Positions 8,347-17,350 of a stretch of DNA of 64,000 nt are shown piece by piece. How positions within the stretch are numbered: position 1 is the stretch's first letter; each line of letters starts with the position of its first letter. This DNA comes from Bacteroidia bacterium. Its GTDB lineage: Bacteria; Bacteroidota; Bacteroidia; JADZBD01. A program made the position numbers and the translations under genes. The stretch covers positions 1 through 64,000 of the forward strand of contig JADZBD010000022.1 of NCBI GenBank assembly GCA_020852255.1. The letters run 5' to 3'. Below the pieces are notes generated by a model, which worked only from the letters and a program-made list of their open reading frames with translations, was not told the origin of the DNA and did not search any database.

Positions 8347-9263
8347 TGCAGCCGTTTTCGCTGACCGTACTGGGAAGCAGTTCGGCGCTTCCCGCGGCAG
8401 GAAGACATCCAAGCGCTCATGTGTTACAAGTACATGAGCGTTTTTATTTGATTGACTGCGGAGAAGGGACTCAGATGCAGCTGAGACGATTCAACTTTTC
8501 AATATTAAAAATCGAGGCTGTTTTTATCACGCATCTGCACGGTGATCATTATTACGGATTACCCGGGCTGCTGGGATCTATGCATCTGCTGGGAAGAAAA
8601 AAGCCTCTGAATATATTTGCACCGCCCGGCTTGCGCGAAATCATCGAACTGCAACACAGGTTTTCCGACACATTTCTGCACTTCCCGCTTGAAATTCATG
8701 AAGTAACGGAAGAGGTGTGCAACGTGTTCAGCGATGAACGGATTAGTGTGAAAACTTTCCCACTCAAACACCGCATCCCCTGTAACGGCTACCTTTTTGA
8801 AGAAGTTCCCGCAGATGGAACACTGGACGTACAGAAGGCGGAAGCGCTCGGCGTGCCCAAAGAATTCCTCGGCGCATTAAAAAGAGGAGTTGCCTACGTA
8901 GCGGAAAATGGAAAAGAAATAAAAAAAGAAGATGTGGTGCATCCACCTCCCCCTCCCAGAAAACTGGCTTACTGTTCAGATACCCTCCGATCGGATGAAT
9001 TTACAAAAGTGATTCAGGGCGCAAGTTTGCTCTATCATGAGGCCACTTTTATGGAAGTACACCGCGACAAAGCAAAAAAGACCTGGCATTCCACGGCGAA
9101 GGATGCAGCCGAAGCAGCCGCTGCCGCCCGGGTAAAACAACTGCTGATCGGACACTTCAGTGCGCGGTATTACGACAGCGCCGGGCTTTTAGCCGAGGCC
9201 CGCGCCCTGTTTCCCAATACGTTGGCTGCCGAGGAAGGGCGTTCCTACCCTGCAGAACACTGA
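8346..9263 (+). CDS. rnz: ribonuclease Z
   Basis: A metallo-beta-lactamase-fold endonuclease that trims tRNA 3' trailers. The 305-aa length fits the short form (ElaC type). The metal-binding motif HLHGDHYYGLPGLL lies near residues 61-74, with further ligands in AYCSDT (near residue 215) and in IGHFSARYYD near the C terminus. The start ATG (8346) shares its A with the TGA of the upstream gene, suggesting coupled translation. Confidence 0.95.
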   Translation: MQPFSLTVLGSSSALPAAGRHPSAHVLQVHERFYLIDCGEGTQMQLRRFNFSILKIEAVFITHLHGDHYYGLPGLLGSMHLLGRKKPLNIFAPPGLREIIELQHRFSDTFLHFPLEIHEVTEEVCNVFSDERISVKTFPLKHRIPCNGYLFEEVPADGTLDVQKAEALGVPKEFLGALKRGVAYVAENGKEIKKEDVVHPPPPPRKLAYCSDTLRSDEFTKVIQGASLLYHEATFMEVHRDKAKKTWHSTAKDAAEAAAAARVKQLLIGHFSARYYDSAGLLAEARALFPNTLAAEEGRSYPAEH

Positions 9264-9312
9264 AAAAGCGTTATTAAGACAAAAATCATGTTTTCAAATA
9301 GGGGAACTTATA

Positions 9313-9320
9313 TATATTTG
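9313..9320 (+). promoter_or_regulatory. -7 promoter box of the LuxR-type gene
   Basis: TATATTTG matches the TAnnTTTG consensus 29 nt before the start codon. The upstream element is a T-rich stretch (9290-9295) without a clean TTTG. Confidence 0.5.
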
Positions 9321-9349
9321 CGTGCTATTTAAACTGATTCTAAATTAAA

Positions 9350-10030
9350 ATGACTGAAAATCAAAATGTTGTGATTGCCACTGAAAACTTCCTGGTGAGA
9401 GAAGGACTCAGGGGCATCCTTCGAACAGCGGTTGGTTTCAGTTTAGCAGGAGAATGCACGCAGAGTACAGACCTGCTCGAATTACTACTCACTACTCATC
9501 CCAAGGTGCTGGTTATTAATTATACAGATTCCGGATTTGACCTGTCGCTGGTTAAAAAAGTGAACCGGTACTTTCCCGAAACGCATATTCTGGCTATCAC
9601 TCCCATTCAGCCCCGTCAGACAGTAAGCAAGGCTATCGCGGCGGGCATCATCAGCCATCTGCTTACGAATTGCGAAAAGGACGAGATACTGGAAGCCATT
9701 GTGGCCACTTCCAGAGGAGAAAAATTTTTCTGCGGTAAGATCCTTAACCAAACCATGAATGAAAAAGGTGCGGAATCTTCCGGATCTTTTTCCTGTAACG
9801 GCGTTCGGATCTCCTCGCGTGAAGTAGAGATTATTCAACTGGTAGCAGAAGGACTAACGAATAAAGCGATTGCCGATAAGCTCTGCCTCAGTTCTCACAC
9901 CATTATGACTCACCGTAAAAATATTATGGCCAAAATAGGGGTTAACAATACCGCGAGTCTTGTGCTTTTTGCCATTAAAAATGGCCTGGTACCTCAGGAT
10001 CAATTCCTGCTTAATCCCACACCCAACTGA
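9350..10030 (+). CDS. LuxR-family transcription regulator with degenerate receiver domain
   Basis: A 226-aa protein with a NarL/FixJ layout: receiver-like domain (about 5-125) and LuxR helix-turn-helix (about 150-215; ISSREVEIIQLVAEGLTNKA, then LSSHTIMTHRKNIMAKIG). The receiver lacks key residues: the strand that normally ends in the phosphorylated Asp reads VLVINYTD, placing Asn there, the conserved Lys loop reads LLTNCEKDE (Thr for Lys), and the N-terminal acidic pair reads ATEN. It is therefore probably not phosphorylated in the usual way. No histidine kinase gene is adjacent. A porin follows under its own promoter and could be a target; that is inference. Confidence 0.85.
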   Translation: MTENQNVVIATENFLVREGLRGILRTAVGFSLAGECTQSTDLLELLLTTHPKVLVINYTDSGFDLSLVKKVNRYFPETHILAITPIQPRQTVSKAIAAGIISHLLTNCEKDEILEAIVATSRGEKFFCGKILNQTMNEKGAESSGSFSCNGVRISSREVEIIQLVAEGLTNKAIADKLCLSSHTIMTHRKNIMAKIGVNNTASLVLFAIKNGLVPQDQFLLNPTPN

Positions 10031-10069
10031 TACCTGAATCAAGGTACCAGAAATACCTAATATCCGGTA

Positions 10070-10099
10070 TTTGATTGAATTTCAAGCTAATTAGCTTTG
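10070..10099 (+). promoter_or_regulatory. promoter of the porin gene
   Basis: TTTG at 10070-10073, 18 nt, TAGCTTTG at 10092-10099: a near-perfect Bacteroidota promoter, 37 nt before the ATG. Confidence 0.75.
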
Positions 10100-10136
10100 C
10101 TGTGTTATTTATACTTAATCTAAATAAGCACAGCAT

Positions 10137-11342
10137 ATGCGATACCTTCTTACACTGGCTCTATTAAATACCGCACTGTTTTCTGCAGCACAAAACGACA
10201 GCACCACGATGACTCCGCCGCTGAACGCGGTAAATACAATTATTCATTCGAAATCGGAAAACAAACTAACCATCGGTGCATACGGTCAGGTGGAATACAC
10301 ACGGCAGTTTGGCGACACCGCGTATCACAACGCCCTGATTGATGTGCACCGGTTGGTTATGTTTCTGGGGTATAAGTTCAATGACAAGACGCATTTTGTG
10401 GGGGAGCTTGAATTCGAGCACGTGAATGAAGCGGCGGTGGAGCAGGCCTTCATTAATTATCAGCTCACGAAGTGGATGGATCTCCGAACGGGGTTACTCC
10501 TGGTGCCTATGGGCATCATTAATGAATACCATGAACCTACCACCTTTAACGGAACGATTCGTCCGAACATTGACAAAAACATCATCCCAAGTACCTGGAG
10601 AGAATTGGGAGCAGGAGTTACGGGTAAGTTTAACGCAGCATCCGTACGTTACCAGCTTTACGCGATGAACGGGTTCATGGGATACGACGGGACAGGCAAA
10701 TTCAAAGGGAGCGACGGGCTGCGTGGCGGTCGTCAGAAGGGAATAAAGTCTGTGATGACCACTCCGGATTTTTCCGTGAAGGTTGATTATTACGGAGTAA
10801 AAAATCTCAAAGTTGGTCTCGCGGGTTACTTCGGGGAAAGCGAAAGCAAGCTGTACGAAGGGCTATGGAAAGAGGATACGCTTCAAAATGCTCGGGCAAA
10901 ATTCGACTCCTCGCTGGTAGGCATCAGCATGACCGGCGTGGATGTGCGTTACAAGATTATCGGTGTGGAATTTCGCGCTCAGTACATTCTCTGCTCGCTC
11001 AGCAACACAGAATCCTACAATAAGCTCACCGGCAAGGATCTCGGAGCGTCTATGGCAGGTTATTATGTAGAACTGGGATACAATATTCTGGAGATGACCA
11101 AATGCAAAAAAGAAAACAAACTCATTGTATTTGGTCGCTATGAAGACTATGATACACATGCCTCAGTAGCCGGCACACTCACACGAAATAAATCGTTTCA
11201 CCGCAAGGAACTGACTGCCGGAATAGGTTATTTTATGGGTACCTCCGTAGCCTTCAAGGCAGATTTCTCCCAACTAAGCACGGATCAGGATAACGACGTT
11301 CCGAAGAAGTACTTCAACATGGGCTTCGGCTTCTGGTTCTAA
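10137..11342 (+). CDS. porin (phosphate-selective porin O/P-like outer-membrane barrel)
   Basis: A 401-aa protein with a cleavable signal (residues 1-18, ending SAAQ) followed by a long series of amphipathic strands and a terminal aromatic residue (GFGFWF), typical of outer-membrane barrels. The early block IGAYGQVEYTRQF, with HRLVMFLGYKF and LEFEHVNEA, resembles porin O/P family proteins of Bacteroidota. Substrate specificity cannot be read from sequence; phosphate is only the family label. It is transcribed from its own promoter, downstream of the LuxR-type regulator. Confidence 0.75.
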   Translation: MRYLLTLALLNTALFSAAQNDSTTMTPPLNAVNTIIHSKSENKLTIGAYGQVEYTRQFGDTAYHNALIDVHRLVMFLGYKFNDKTHFVGELEFEHVNEAAVEQAFINYQLTKWMDLRTGLLLVPMGIINEYHEPTTFNGTIRPNIDKNIIPSTWRELGAGVTGKFNAASVRYQLYAMNGFMGYDGTGKFKGSDGLRGGRQKGIKSVMTTPDFSVKVDYYGVKNLKVGLAGYFGESESKLYEGLWKEDTLQNARAKFDSSLVGISMTGVDVRYKIIGVEFRAQYILCSLSNTESYNKLTGKDLGASMAGYYVELGYNILEMTKCKKENKLIVFGRYEDYDTHASVAGTLTRNKSFHRKELTAGIGYFMGTSVAFKADFSQLSTDQDNDVPKKYFNMGFGFWF

Positions 11343-11376
11343 GGGTATATCATGACGGGTTTAGTACCTTCGCGTA

Positions 11377-12204
11377 ATGCTTCTCATTGCGGAAAGCGGG
11401 GGTACTCGTACCCGTTGGATCCTGACCGATAAACGGAAGACCCTGCCATTAGATGGTCACGGACTGAATCCGAACAGCGTAGACCACCGCCTGATCAAAA
11501 AAGAATTATCGCGAATCGCCAAAAGAATCCGTAAATATTCTGTTGACGAGGTAATTTTTTACGGCGCAGGTTGTGGCCGCAGTGCGCCCCGCGAACAAAT
11601 GATGGGGCTTCTAAGCGCACAATTTCCAGCAGCCACCATATCCGTTTATACCGACCTGGAGGCTGCGGCCGCAGGGATGCTGGGAAACCGGAGCGGGTAC
11701 ATCGGCATTTTGGGTACTGGAAGCAACGCCGGATATTTTTCAGGGAAAAAGATAACTCGTACTACCGGTGCCGGGGGATTTCCGGCCGGAGATCACGGCA
11801 GCGGAGCCTGGATGGGATTACGAATGGTACAAGATGCTGAAACGGGCAGAATGCCTTTACGGCTGGTTCGCGCATGGAAACCGGCCATCCGAAAATCTTT
11901 CTCTGATAAACAACCTGCGGCGGCGCTGGCGCGGCTCGCAAAACTTGCCGGTAAAAAAAGAAAGGACGCCTATGTCCGTTCTCTGCTGCTGGAAGCCTTT
12001 GTCCTTTATCATTCCTATTATCTTAAACCCCTGCGTATACGTCGGAACTCGGTTCTTGCGTTAACTGGCGGCATTGCATGGAATTTCCGGACCGAACTGC
12101 GATCCTTCCTTCGCCGTAAAGGATTCACCTTGCTGCGTTTTTATCCTGACCCCGTGGAAGGACTCATCCGGTATCACCGTTATTTGTTGAGCAGACGGAA
12201 ATAA
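11377..12204 (+). CDS. BadF/BadG/BcrA/BcrD-family ATPase, N-acetylglucosamine-kinase-like
   Basis: A 275-aa ASKHA-fold protein: phosphate-1 loop SGGTRTRWIL (residues 7-16), phosphate-2 loop GILGTGSNAGYF (near 107-118) and adenosine loop LTGGIAWNFR near the end. It matches the short Bacteroidota proteins annotated as N-acetylglucosamine kinases, which would phosphorylate an amino sugar from cell-wall turnover. The TACCTTCG box ends four nt before the ATG. Its 3' end overlaps the convergent membrane-protein gene by 25 nt. Family secure, substrate inferred. Confidence 0.8.
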   Translation: MLLIAESGGTRTRWILTDKRKTLPLDGHGLNPNSVDHRLIKKELSRIAKRIRKYSVDEVIFYGAGCGRSAPREQMMGLLSAQFPAATISVYTDLEAAAAGMLGNRSGYIGILGTGSNAGYFSGKKITRTTGAGGFPAGDHGSGAWMGLRMVQDAETGRMPLRLVRAWKPAIRKSFSDKQPAAALARLAKLAGKKRKDAYVRSLLLEAFVLYHSYYLKPLRIRRNSVLALTGGIAWNFRTELRSFLRRKGFTLLRFYPDPVEGLIRYHRYLLSRRK

Positions 12205-13451
12205 GCAGCAAGATCCCAGTTGTTGCCGTAAAAGCATCCATCGTAGTAATAGATCATATCTATATTTACCGCGATAAAAACGATCACGAGAACCGTAAAA
12301 ATAATTTTGCTCCAAATCGAGGAAATATTCATGATCAGCCAGGCGAGTCCCACTGCCAGAAAAGGATAAAGCACTATAAAACTCCGGCCGCCGTATGCGC
12401 AGCCGAACATCCAGCTATGCCAGGAGGCTGCGAGGTATGTCACCAGCAGTGTAACCACCAGAATTCCACGCCCTTCCCGGTAACCTTTTCTAATGTAATA
12501 AAGCGTTCCTGCCAGGGCAAGGATGATAAGAGGAGAATACAATAACCAGCCGTTTTTTGTACTGAAGAGCACATGAAAAAAGTAAGGTGACGCCCAGTTT
12601 TCGAATGATTCGCCGGTATAGGAATAATGAAAGTAAGAGCCCTGTGCATGTTTCCAATACAGCATTTGCGGAATCCAAACGAGAAAGGCAATGCCCACTC
12701 CCGCCACTAACCTCAACGGTTTACCAAGAACATCAATCAGGCGCTGCTTCCGTTCTGCTCTTCCCCTGACACCTGCGTAGAAGATCATCAGCAGAACGGG
12801 GAAGTCCATCGGACGTACGAGAATAAGAAAAGAGGCGCAGGTACTGAGAAGTACAAAGCGGATAAACGAAGGCTGCTCCATGAACCGGTAGATCAAAAAC
12901 AAAAAAAGCGACGCGAGAAAAAAATCATAAACATGCGACATCCCCGTGCCGTCGATCATGTACCAATACAGATTGGTACCTGCAAAAAGAAGCAGGGGAA
13001 CCGTGAAGGATATCCATTCGGGAAATCGCCGTTTCAATACCAGCGCCAGGAGCACGAGTCCGAGCCAGCCATAGGTTACACCGGCAACATTGACCGCCCC
13101 GCGATAGAAAGAACTATATCCATTGGCATCTGCATCCGGACTTATCAGGTGCGCCGTGAGAAAGAACGGCAGCTGCAGAATAGCCACTCCCATGGGGTAC
13201 TTCGTTTGCAGAACACCAGATGCAGTGTAACTGAAGCCATTGCCGGTTTTCACCGAAAGGGAATCTACAGCGAGAATTTTTTCTGCAGGAATAAAAAAAT
13301 ACGGGAGATAGGCATTGTATCCTGCCGCATCAGCAAAAATGGGATTCCTGTAATGGTCCTGTCCAATCCTGCTGTGTTTATTAAACGTAAGGAATACCGA
13401 TACCGGGAGCAGAAGATACAGCAGGAAAAACCTGGGGATTTTACTGAGCAT
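12180..13451 (-). CDS. polytopic membrane protein, probable GT-C-type glycosyltransferase
   Basis: A 423-aa protein with about ten hydrophobic segments spread over its length. The large first loop after the first segment carries AGYNAYLPYFF preceded by Asp, the position of the catalytic acidic motif in GT-C enzymes (PMT/ArnT type), which use lipid-linked sugars. That resemblance is the only functional evidence. It is the last gene of a leftward operon (ruvX, def, lipoprotein, T9SS protein), starting three nt after the previous stop. Confidence 0.6.
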   Translation of the reverse strand: MLSKIPRFFLLYLLLPVSVFLTFNKHSRIGQDHYRNPIFADAAGYNAYLPYFFIPAEKILAVDSLSVKTGNGFSYTASGVLQTKYPMGVAILQLPFFLTAHLISPDADANGYSSFYRGAVNVAGVTYGWLGLVLLALVLKRRFPEWISFTVPLLLFAGTNLYWYMIDGTGMSHVYDFFLASLFLFLIYRFMEQPSFIRFVLLSTCASFLILVRPMDFPVLLMIFYAGVRGRAERKQRLIDVLGKPLRLVAGVGIAFLVWIPQMLYWKHAQGSYFHYSYTGESFENWASPYFFHVLFSTKNGWLLYSPLIILALAGTLYYIRKGYREGRGILVVTLLVTYLAASWHSWMFGCAYGGRSFIVLYPFLAVGLAWLIMNISSIWSKIIFTVLVIVFIAVNIDMIYYYDGCFYGNNWDLAAYFRLLNK

Positions 13452-13454
13452 TGT

Positions 13455-14906
13455 TCACCGGATAATGCAAACTGGGATGGTGGTTACTCCTGCCGACGTG
13501 GTGATTCTGAGAAAAAAACATCCGGCTGCCGGCGAATCAGTCACGACCCTTCTATAATCCGTCGAAACAGTGATAAAGGCCGGCCGCCCTGCCAGGTCAA
13601 ACATTTCCACGCTTTCAATTTGCTGATCACCAGAACCCCGTGTGTAGATCTGAAACGCACCATCGCAGGAAGGATTGGGGAAAACGGAGAACAGGCCAGG
13701 CAATTTTTCTTCAACACTCACGGCAACATTTCCGCCGGCGGCTCCGGCAGAATCCGTTTTAATCACATAAATATCCGAAAGACCGTTGCCATAGCTCCAC
13801 GTGGTACCTACGGCAAAGAAGCCACCATCTTTTGTGCGGATAATCTGACTGCCGATCTCATCATCAGAGCCGCCTATATCGCTGGACCAGACATACCATC
13901 CGGCGGCCGCGAACATATCTATTCTGAATTCATGTTGTGATCCTGTACTGGCGCCCTTTTCCCCGAACACCACAAAATTTCCGGATTCGTGGGGTAACAC
14001 CGAGTAGTGCGCCTCATGCCCTGCGGACCAGAAAGTATTGAATGTAATAAAATTCCCTGCCAGATCGTACCTGATCTGAATACCATCACTGCCCCCAAAT
14101 CCCACGCTGAATGTATTTCCTTCCGTTACCAATTCGTTCGTTGATGTAACGGTCACCGCGGTACCCTCATCATCGAGGTTACCTCCGAAGATCCGGTGCC
14201 AACCCTGTCCGCCTGTGGTATCTCCCCCACTTCCGATTTTCATCGAAATGATATCATACCCCCCCGAACCAAAACTTTTTGTCTTTCCGCTGAGGTAGAA
14301 ATCACCCCCTGAGAGTTCTATAATTTCAGCCCCCTCCTCTTCATCTGACCCACCGTACGTTCGTGTCCAAAGGGTATCTCCGTTCTGATCCAGCCGGAGC
14401 ACCCAGATATCCGAATTCCCCTGCCCGAAACTCTGTGTACTGCCTGTAACAATAAATCCATTTCCGGCTGCAGGGGCGATCCAGTTTCCAAAATCCCAAT
14501 TGCTGCCTCCGTATGTTTTCTGCCAAAGAAAATTTCCATTTTTATCTGTTTTAAGCACCCACAGATCATACCCTCCACTTCCGTAGCTGTTGGTATACCC
14601 CACGCATACAATTCCGGAGTCGGTTGACTCCACCACCGACATTCCCACATCCACATTCACCTCGCCGAACGTGCGGTGCCACACAAAATTTCCGTATTTA
14701 TTCAGCCGAAGCATGTAGAGTCCTGAAGCACCATTGCCGTAGGAGGAGGAACTGCCGACCACCACGTAACCGGAATCCCAGGTTTGCACACATGCGTTCC
14801 CTTTATCGTGACTCCAGGCGCCATAAACTTTTTCAAATCTAATCAGCTGAGGGAAGACCCCCCCCGGGAAGAAGATTAAAAAGATATAAAACAGTACACG
14901 TCTCAC
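13455..14906 (-). CDS. secreted beta-propeller-like repeat protein with type IX sorting domain
   Basis: A 483-aa exported protein. After a signal peptide (residues 1-19) come about seven repeats of ~50 residues with the pattern W-x-K-T-Y-G-G-S, then DxG, then G-x-I-x-T-G-S-T-x-S-F/Y-G-x-G-x-D-I/L-W-V-L-K, as in SBBP-type propellers. The C-terminal ~85 residues form a type IX sorting domain (VFPNPSCDG, then FDLAGR and a CFFLRI strand). It starts with GTG in a GTGA overlap with the preceding lipoprotein gene. The role is unknown; surface exposure is inferred from the sorting domain. Confidence 0.8.
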   Translation of the reverse strand: MRRVLFYIFLIFFPGGVFPQLIRFEKVYGAWSHDKGNACVQTWDSGYVVVGSSSSYGNGASGLYMLRLNKYGNFVWHRTFGEVNVDVGMSVVESTDSGIVCVGYTNSYGSGGYDLWVLKTDKNGNFLWQKTYGGSNWDFGNWIAPAAGNGFIVTGSTQSFGQGNSDIWVLRLDQNGDTLWTRTYGGSDEEEGAEIIELSGGDFYLSGKTKSFGSGGYDIISMKIGSGGDTTGGQGWHRIFGGNLDDEGTAVTVTSTNELVTEGNTFSVGFGGSDGIQIRYDLAGNFITFNTFWSAGHEAHYSVLPHESGNFVVFGEKGASTGSQHEFRIDMFAAAGWYVWSSDIGGSDDEIGSQIIRTKDGGFFAVGTTWSYGNGLSDIYVIKTDSAGAAGGNVAVSVEEKLPGLFSVFPNPSCDGAFQIYTRGSGDQQIESVEMFDLAGRPAFITVSTDYRRVVTDSPAAGCFFLRITTSAGVTTIPVCIIR

Positions 14907-15463
14907 TTTTTCTGCATTTCCTGATTCTTCTTTTCGAATTCCCGTATGATTTCCTCATCCGTTTTTCCGAAGAAAGAGATCATAGCCTGCGCATCATCCA
15001 CGAAGTCATGATCCGGAAAGTCCCGTATGAGTTCATCATAATATTCCTTTGCTTTAATTCCGTTTTGCAGTTTATCCTGGCTGATAAATCCGGCCAGAAA
15101 AAGACAATCGGGGTATTTGGGGAATTTCTTATGCCCGGCGAGAATAATATCATACAGATCGACGGCTTTTTTGTGATCGCCGAGGGCAGCTGAAGCAATA
15201 TCCGCCGCCTTGTACAGATACCAGGGAGTAAGCGAGTCCGTTTTATAGGTAGCGGCAAACTGAGTATATGCTTCCAGTGCGGCAGATGCCAGTTTTTTAT
15301 CCAGCTTGTTTGATGCTTTCAGCTCTGTTATCCGCATCTCGATCGTGTCAATTTTTCTTACCAGCGAATCCCGCGGCGAAAGCTCCGGCTGGTTTTCTCC
15401 TCCGGAGCATGAGAACAAAAAGATTCCGGAAATACCTGTCAGAATGAGGAGCAGTTTTTTCAT
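14903..15463 (-). CDS. tetratricopeptide-like lipoprotein
   Basis: A 186-aa protein with lipobox IFLFSCSGG, so an envelope lipoprotein. The body is all-helical, with TPR-like pairs such as LYKAADIASAALGDHKKAVD followed by DIILAGHKKFPKYPD and AKEYYDELIRDFPDHDFVDDA; these resemble the YfiO/BamD-type TPR found in many Bacteroidota lipoproteins. ATG 15463 begins one nt after the def stop. It may serve as a scaffold, but no partner is evident. Confidence 0.75.
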   Translation of the reverse strand: MKKLLLILTGISGIFLFSCSGGENQPELSPRDSLVRKIDTIEMRITELKASNKLDKKLASAALEAYTQFAATYKTDSLTPWYLYKAADIASAALGDHKKAVDLYDIILAGHKKFPKYPDCLFLAGFISQDKLQNGIKAKEYYDELIRDFPDHDFVDDAQAMISFFGKTDEEIIREFEKKNQEMQKK

Positions 15464-15464
15464 A

Positions 15465-16061
15465 TCATCTTGCATTTGCGAATTTCATTTTATAATCCAC
15501 CTGCACTTTCCCTTTGATGATATCATCCAGTCTTCCCTTGATCATCCGCCGGCGGAGGGGGCTGATGCGGTCGGTAAAGAGTTTGCCTTCGATGTGATCA
15601 TATTCATGCTGTATGATACGGGCCGCAAGGCCATCAAATTCCTCCTCCTGCTTTTTGAAATTTTCATCGTGGTACTGCAGAACGATCTTTGGCAGCCGGT
15701 GAACATCTTCCCGGATTTTTGGAATACTCAGGCATCCTTCGTTGAAGGGCCATTCTTCTCCTTCTTCGCTAAGCATAACAGCGTTGATGAATACTCTTTT
15801 AAAGCCGGCAAGCTTTCGCCTTTCCTCATCTGTTGTAAGGCCGTCATCCGCTTCGTCGTCTTCAGCATATACGGAGGCGTCTACCACAAAAAGCCGGATG
15901 TCTTTTCCTACCTGGGGCGCGGCCAATCCCACTCCGCTGGCATTGTACATGGTCTCAAACATGTCCGTAATAAACCGGTCGAGTCCGGCATGATCTTTCC
16001 TGATCTCACGGGCAACTTTCCGGAGTACCGGATCACCATATCCCACAATTGGCAAAATCAT
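15465..16061 (-). CDS. def: peptide deformylase
   Basis: Removes the formyl group from the N-terminal Met of nascent proteins. The 198-aa chain has all three family motifs in order: GVGLAAPQVG (near 43-52), EGCLSIP (near 113-119, metal-binding Cys) and QHEYDHIEGKLF (near 155-166, HExxH). An acidic insertion (VYAEDDEADDGL) between motifs 1 and 2 is typical of Bacteroidota forms. The start overlaps the ruvX stop (ATGA). Confidence 0.97.
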   Translation of the reverse strand: MILPIVGYGDPVLRKVAREIRKDHAGLDRFITDMFETMYNASGVGLAAPQVGKDIRLFVVDASVYAEDDEADDGLTTDEERRKLAGFKRVFINAVMLSEEGEEWPFNEGCLSIPKIREDVHRLPKIVLQYHDENFKKQEEEFDGLAARIIQHEYDHIEGKLFTDRISPLRRRMIKGRLDDIIKGKVQVDYKMKFANAR

Positions 16062-16471
16062 TTTGTTATTTCCAGATAATCCTGAAGGAGAATGGTTGCA
16101 CTTACCTCATCCACCAGGGCTTTATTTTTCCTTTGTTTCTTTTTCAGTCCTGACGCCAAAATGGCTTTTTTCGCCAGCCGGGAAGTAAACCTTTCATCGA
16201 GTCTTTCCACTTTCATCTGCGGAAAAGAGCCTGTGAGCCGCTTTACAAACAAGTTTGCGTGCAGGGTGGCATCGGTTTCTTTCCCATCCAGACCTTTGGG
16301 TTCTCCCACCACCACCGCATCCACCTTTTCCCTTGAGAAATACTGCTTTAAAAAGTCAAATAATTCATTGGGATGCAAGGTAGTAAGTCCGTGCGCGATG
16401 ATACCCAGCGGATCGGTCACGGCAACCCCTACCCGTTTGGTACCATAGTCTATGCCCATGATACGACCCAT
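16058..16471 (-). CDS. ruvX: Holliday junction resolvase-like / pre-16S rRNA nuclease RuvX (YqgF)
   Basis: A 137-aa RNase H-fold nuclease. GIDYGTKRVGVAVTD (first catalytic Asp), VVVGEPKGLDG (central Glu strand) and LVDEVSATILLQDYL (C-terminal Asp) are all present. YqgF in E. coli is implicated in 16S rRNA 5' end maturation. The ATG at 16471 lies five nt after a TAAATTTG box; a GTG two codons upstream would overlap the predicted transcription start. It heads the operon ruvX-def-lipoprotein-T9SS protein-GT-C protein. Confidence 0.93.
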   Translation of the reverse strand: MGRIMGIDYGTKRVGVAVTDPLGIIAHGLTTLHPNELFDFLKQYFSREKVDAVVVGEPKGLDGKETDATLHANLFVKRLTGSFPQMKVERLDERFTSRLAKKAILASGLKKKQRKNKALVDEVSATILLQDYLEITK

Positions 16472-16476
16472 TGGCA

Positions 16477-16484
16477 CAAATTTA
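16477..16484 (-). promoter_or_regulatory. -7 promoter box of the ruvX operon
   Basis: TAAATTTG on the minus strand ends five nt before the ruvX ATG. The -33 region lacks a clear TTTG. Divergent dapD has its own weaker box TACCTTTA at 16518-16525. Confidence 0.6.
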
Positions 16485-16543
16485 CGAAACTTTCACCTCT
16501 GATTCACAGGGGGTTTGTACCTTTAGCCTGCCTGTCGGCACCT

Positions 16544-17350
16544 ATGAAAGAAATCATCGAAAAAGCCTGGGAAAACCGGGATCTTTTAAAAGAAGCAGAA
16601 GTTCGCCGAGCCATTGAATCGGTTATTGAAGGGTTGGACCTCGGAAAGATTCGTGTGGCCGAACCCGGTAACGGCGGGTGGATTGTAAACCAGTGGGTAA
16701 AGAAGGCAGTGATCCTGTATTTTCCGATCCGTCAAATGGAAACGATGGAAGCCGGTCCGATGGAATTTCACGATAAAATGAAATTAAAGCATGGCTTTGC
16801 CGCGCTGGGCGTACGTGTGGTACCTCATGCCATTGCCCGATACGGCGCATACCTTGCGAAAGGGGTGATTCTGATGCCGAGTTATGTTAATATCGGAGCC
16901 TATGTGGATGCAGGCACGATGGTAGACACCTGGGCAACGGTGGGATCCTGCGCTCAGATCGGCCAGAATGTACACCTGAGCGGAGGGGTAGGAATCGGAG
17001 GCGTTCTGGAACCCCTGCAAGCCTCGCCGGTGATTGTAGAAGATGGATGTTTTATCGGTTCCCGCTGCATAGTGGTGGAAGGAGCCCACATCGGAAAGGA
17101 GGCGGTACTGGGAGCAAATGTAGTGATCACGGGATCCACAAAAGTAATTGATGTTACAGGAACATCACCCGTGGAATATAAAGGGAAAGTTCCCCCGCGT
17201 GCGGTGGTGATTCCCGGAAGCTTTTCGAAAATATTCCCGGCAGGGGAATTTCAGGTACCCTGCGCACTGATCATTGGTCAGCGGAAACAAAGCACGGACC
17301 TGAAGACTTCCCTCAACGATGCACTGAGAGACCATCAGGTAGCTGTGTGA
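16544..17350 (+). CDS. dapD: 2,3,4,5-tetrahydropyridine-2,6-dicarboxylate N-succinyltransferase
   Basis: Succinyl-CoA-dependent step of the succinylase branch of lysine/diaminopimelate synthesis. The 268-aa length is typical. The C-terminal two thirds is a left-handed beta-helix of hexapeptide repeats (VILMPSYVNIGAYVDAGT, then TVGSCAQIGQNVHLSGG and FIGSRCIVVEGAHIG). The N-terminal helical domain begins MKEIIEKAWENRDLL. ATG 16544 is chosen; a longer in-frame extension overlaps ruvX and lacks homology. Confidence 0.96.
   Translation: MKEIIEKAWENRDLLKEAEVRRAIESVIEGLDLGKIRVAEPGNGGWIVNQWVKKAVILYFPIRQMETMEAGPMEFHDKMKLKHGFAALGVRVVPHAIARYGAYLAKGVILMPSYVNIGAYVDAGTMVDTWATVGSCAQIGQNVHLSGGVGIGGVLEPLQASPVIVEDGCFIGSRCIVVEGAHIGKEAVLGANVVITGSTKVIDVTGTSPVEYKGKVPPRAVVIPGSFSKIFPAGEFQVPCALIIGQRKQSTDLKTSLNDALRDHQVAV

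Noticed and set aside
12933-13940. 335-aa plus-strand frame
   Set aside because: It lies antisense to the GT-C-like and propeller genes, whose motifs, signal and sorting domain are clear. The frame has a Lys/Arg-rich shadow composition and no motif.
15306-16079. 257-aa plus-strand frame
   Set aside because: Antisense to def and the TPR lipoprotein, both with clear motifs; no homology.
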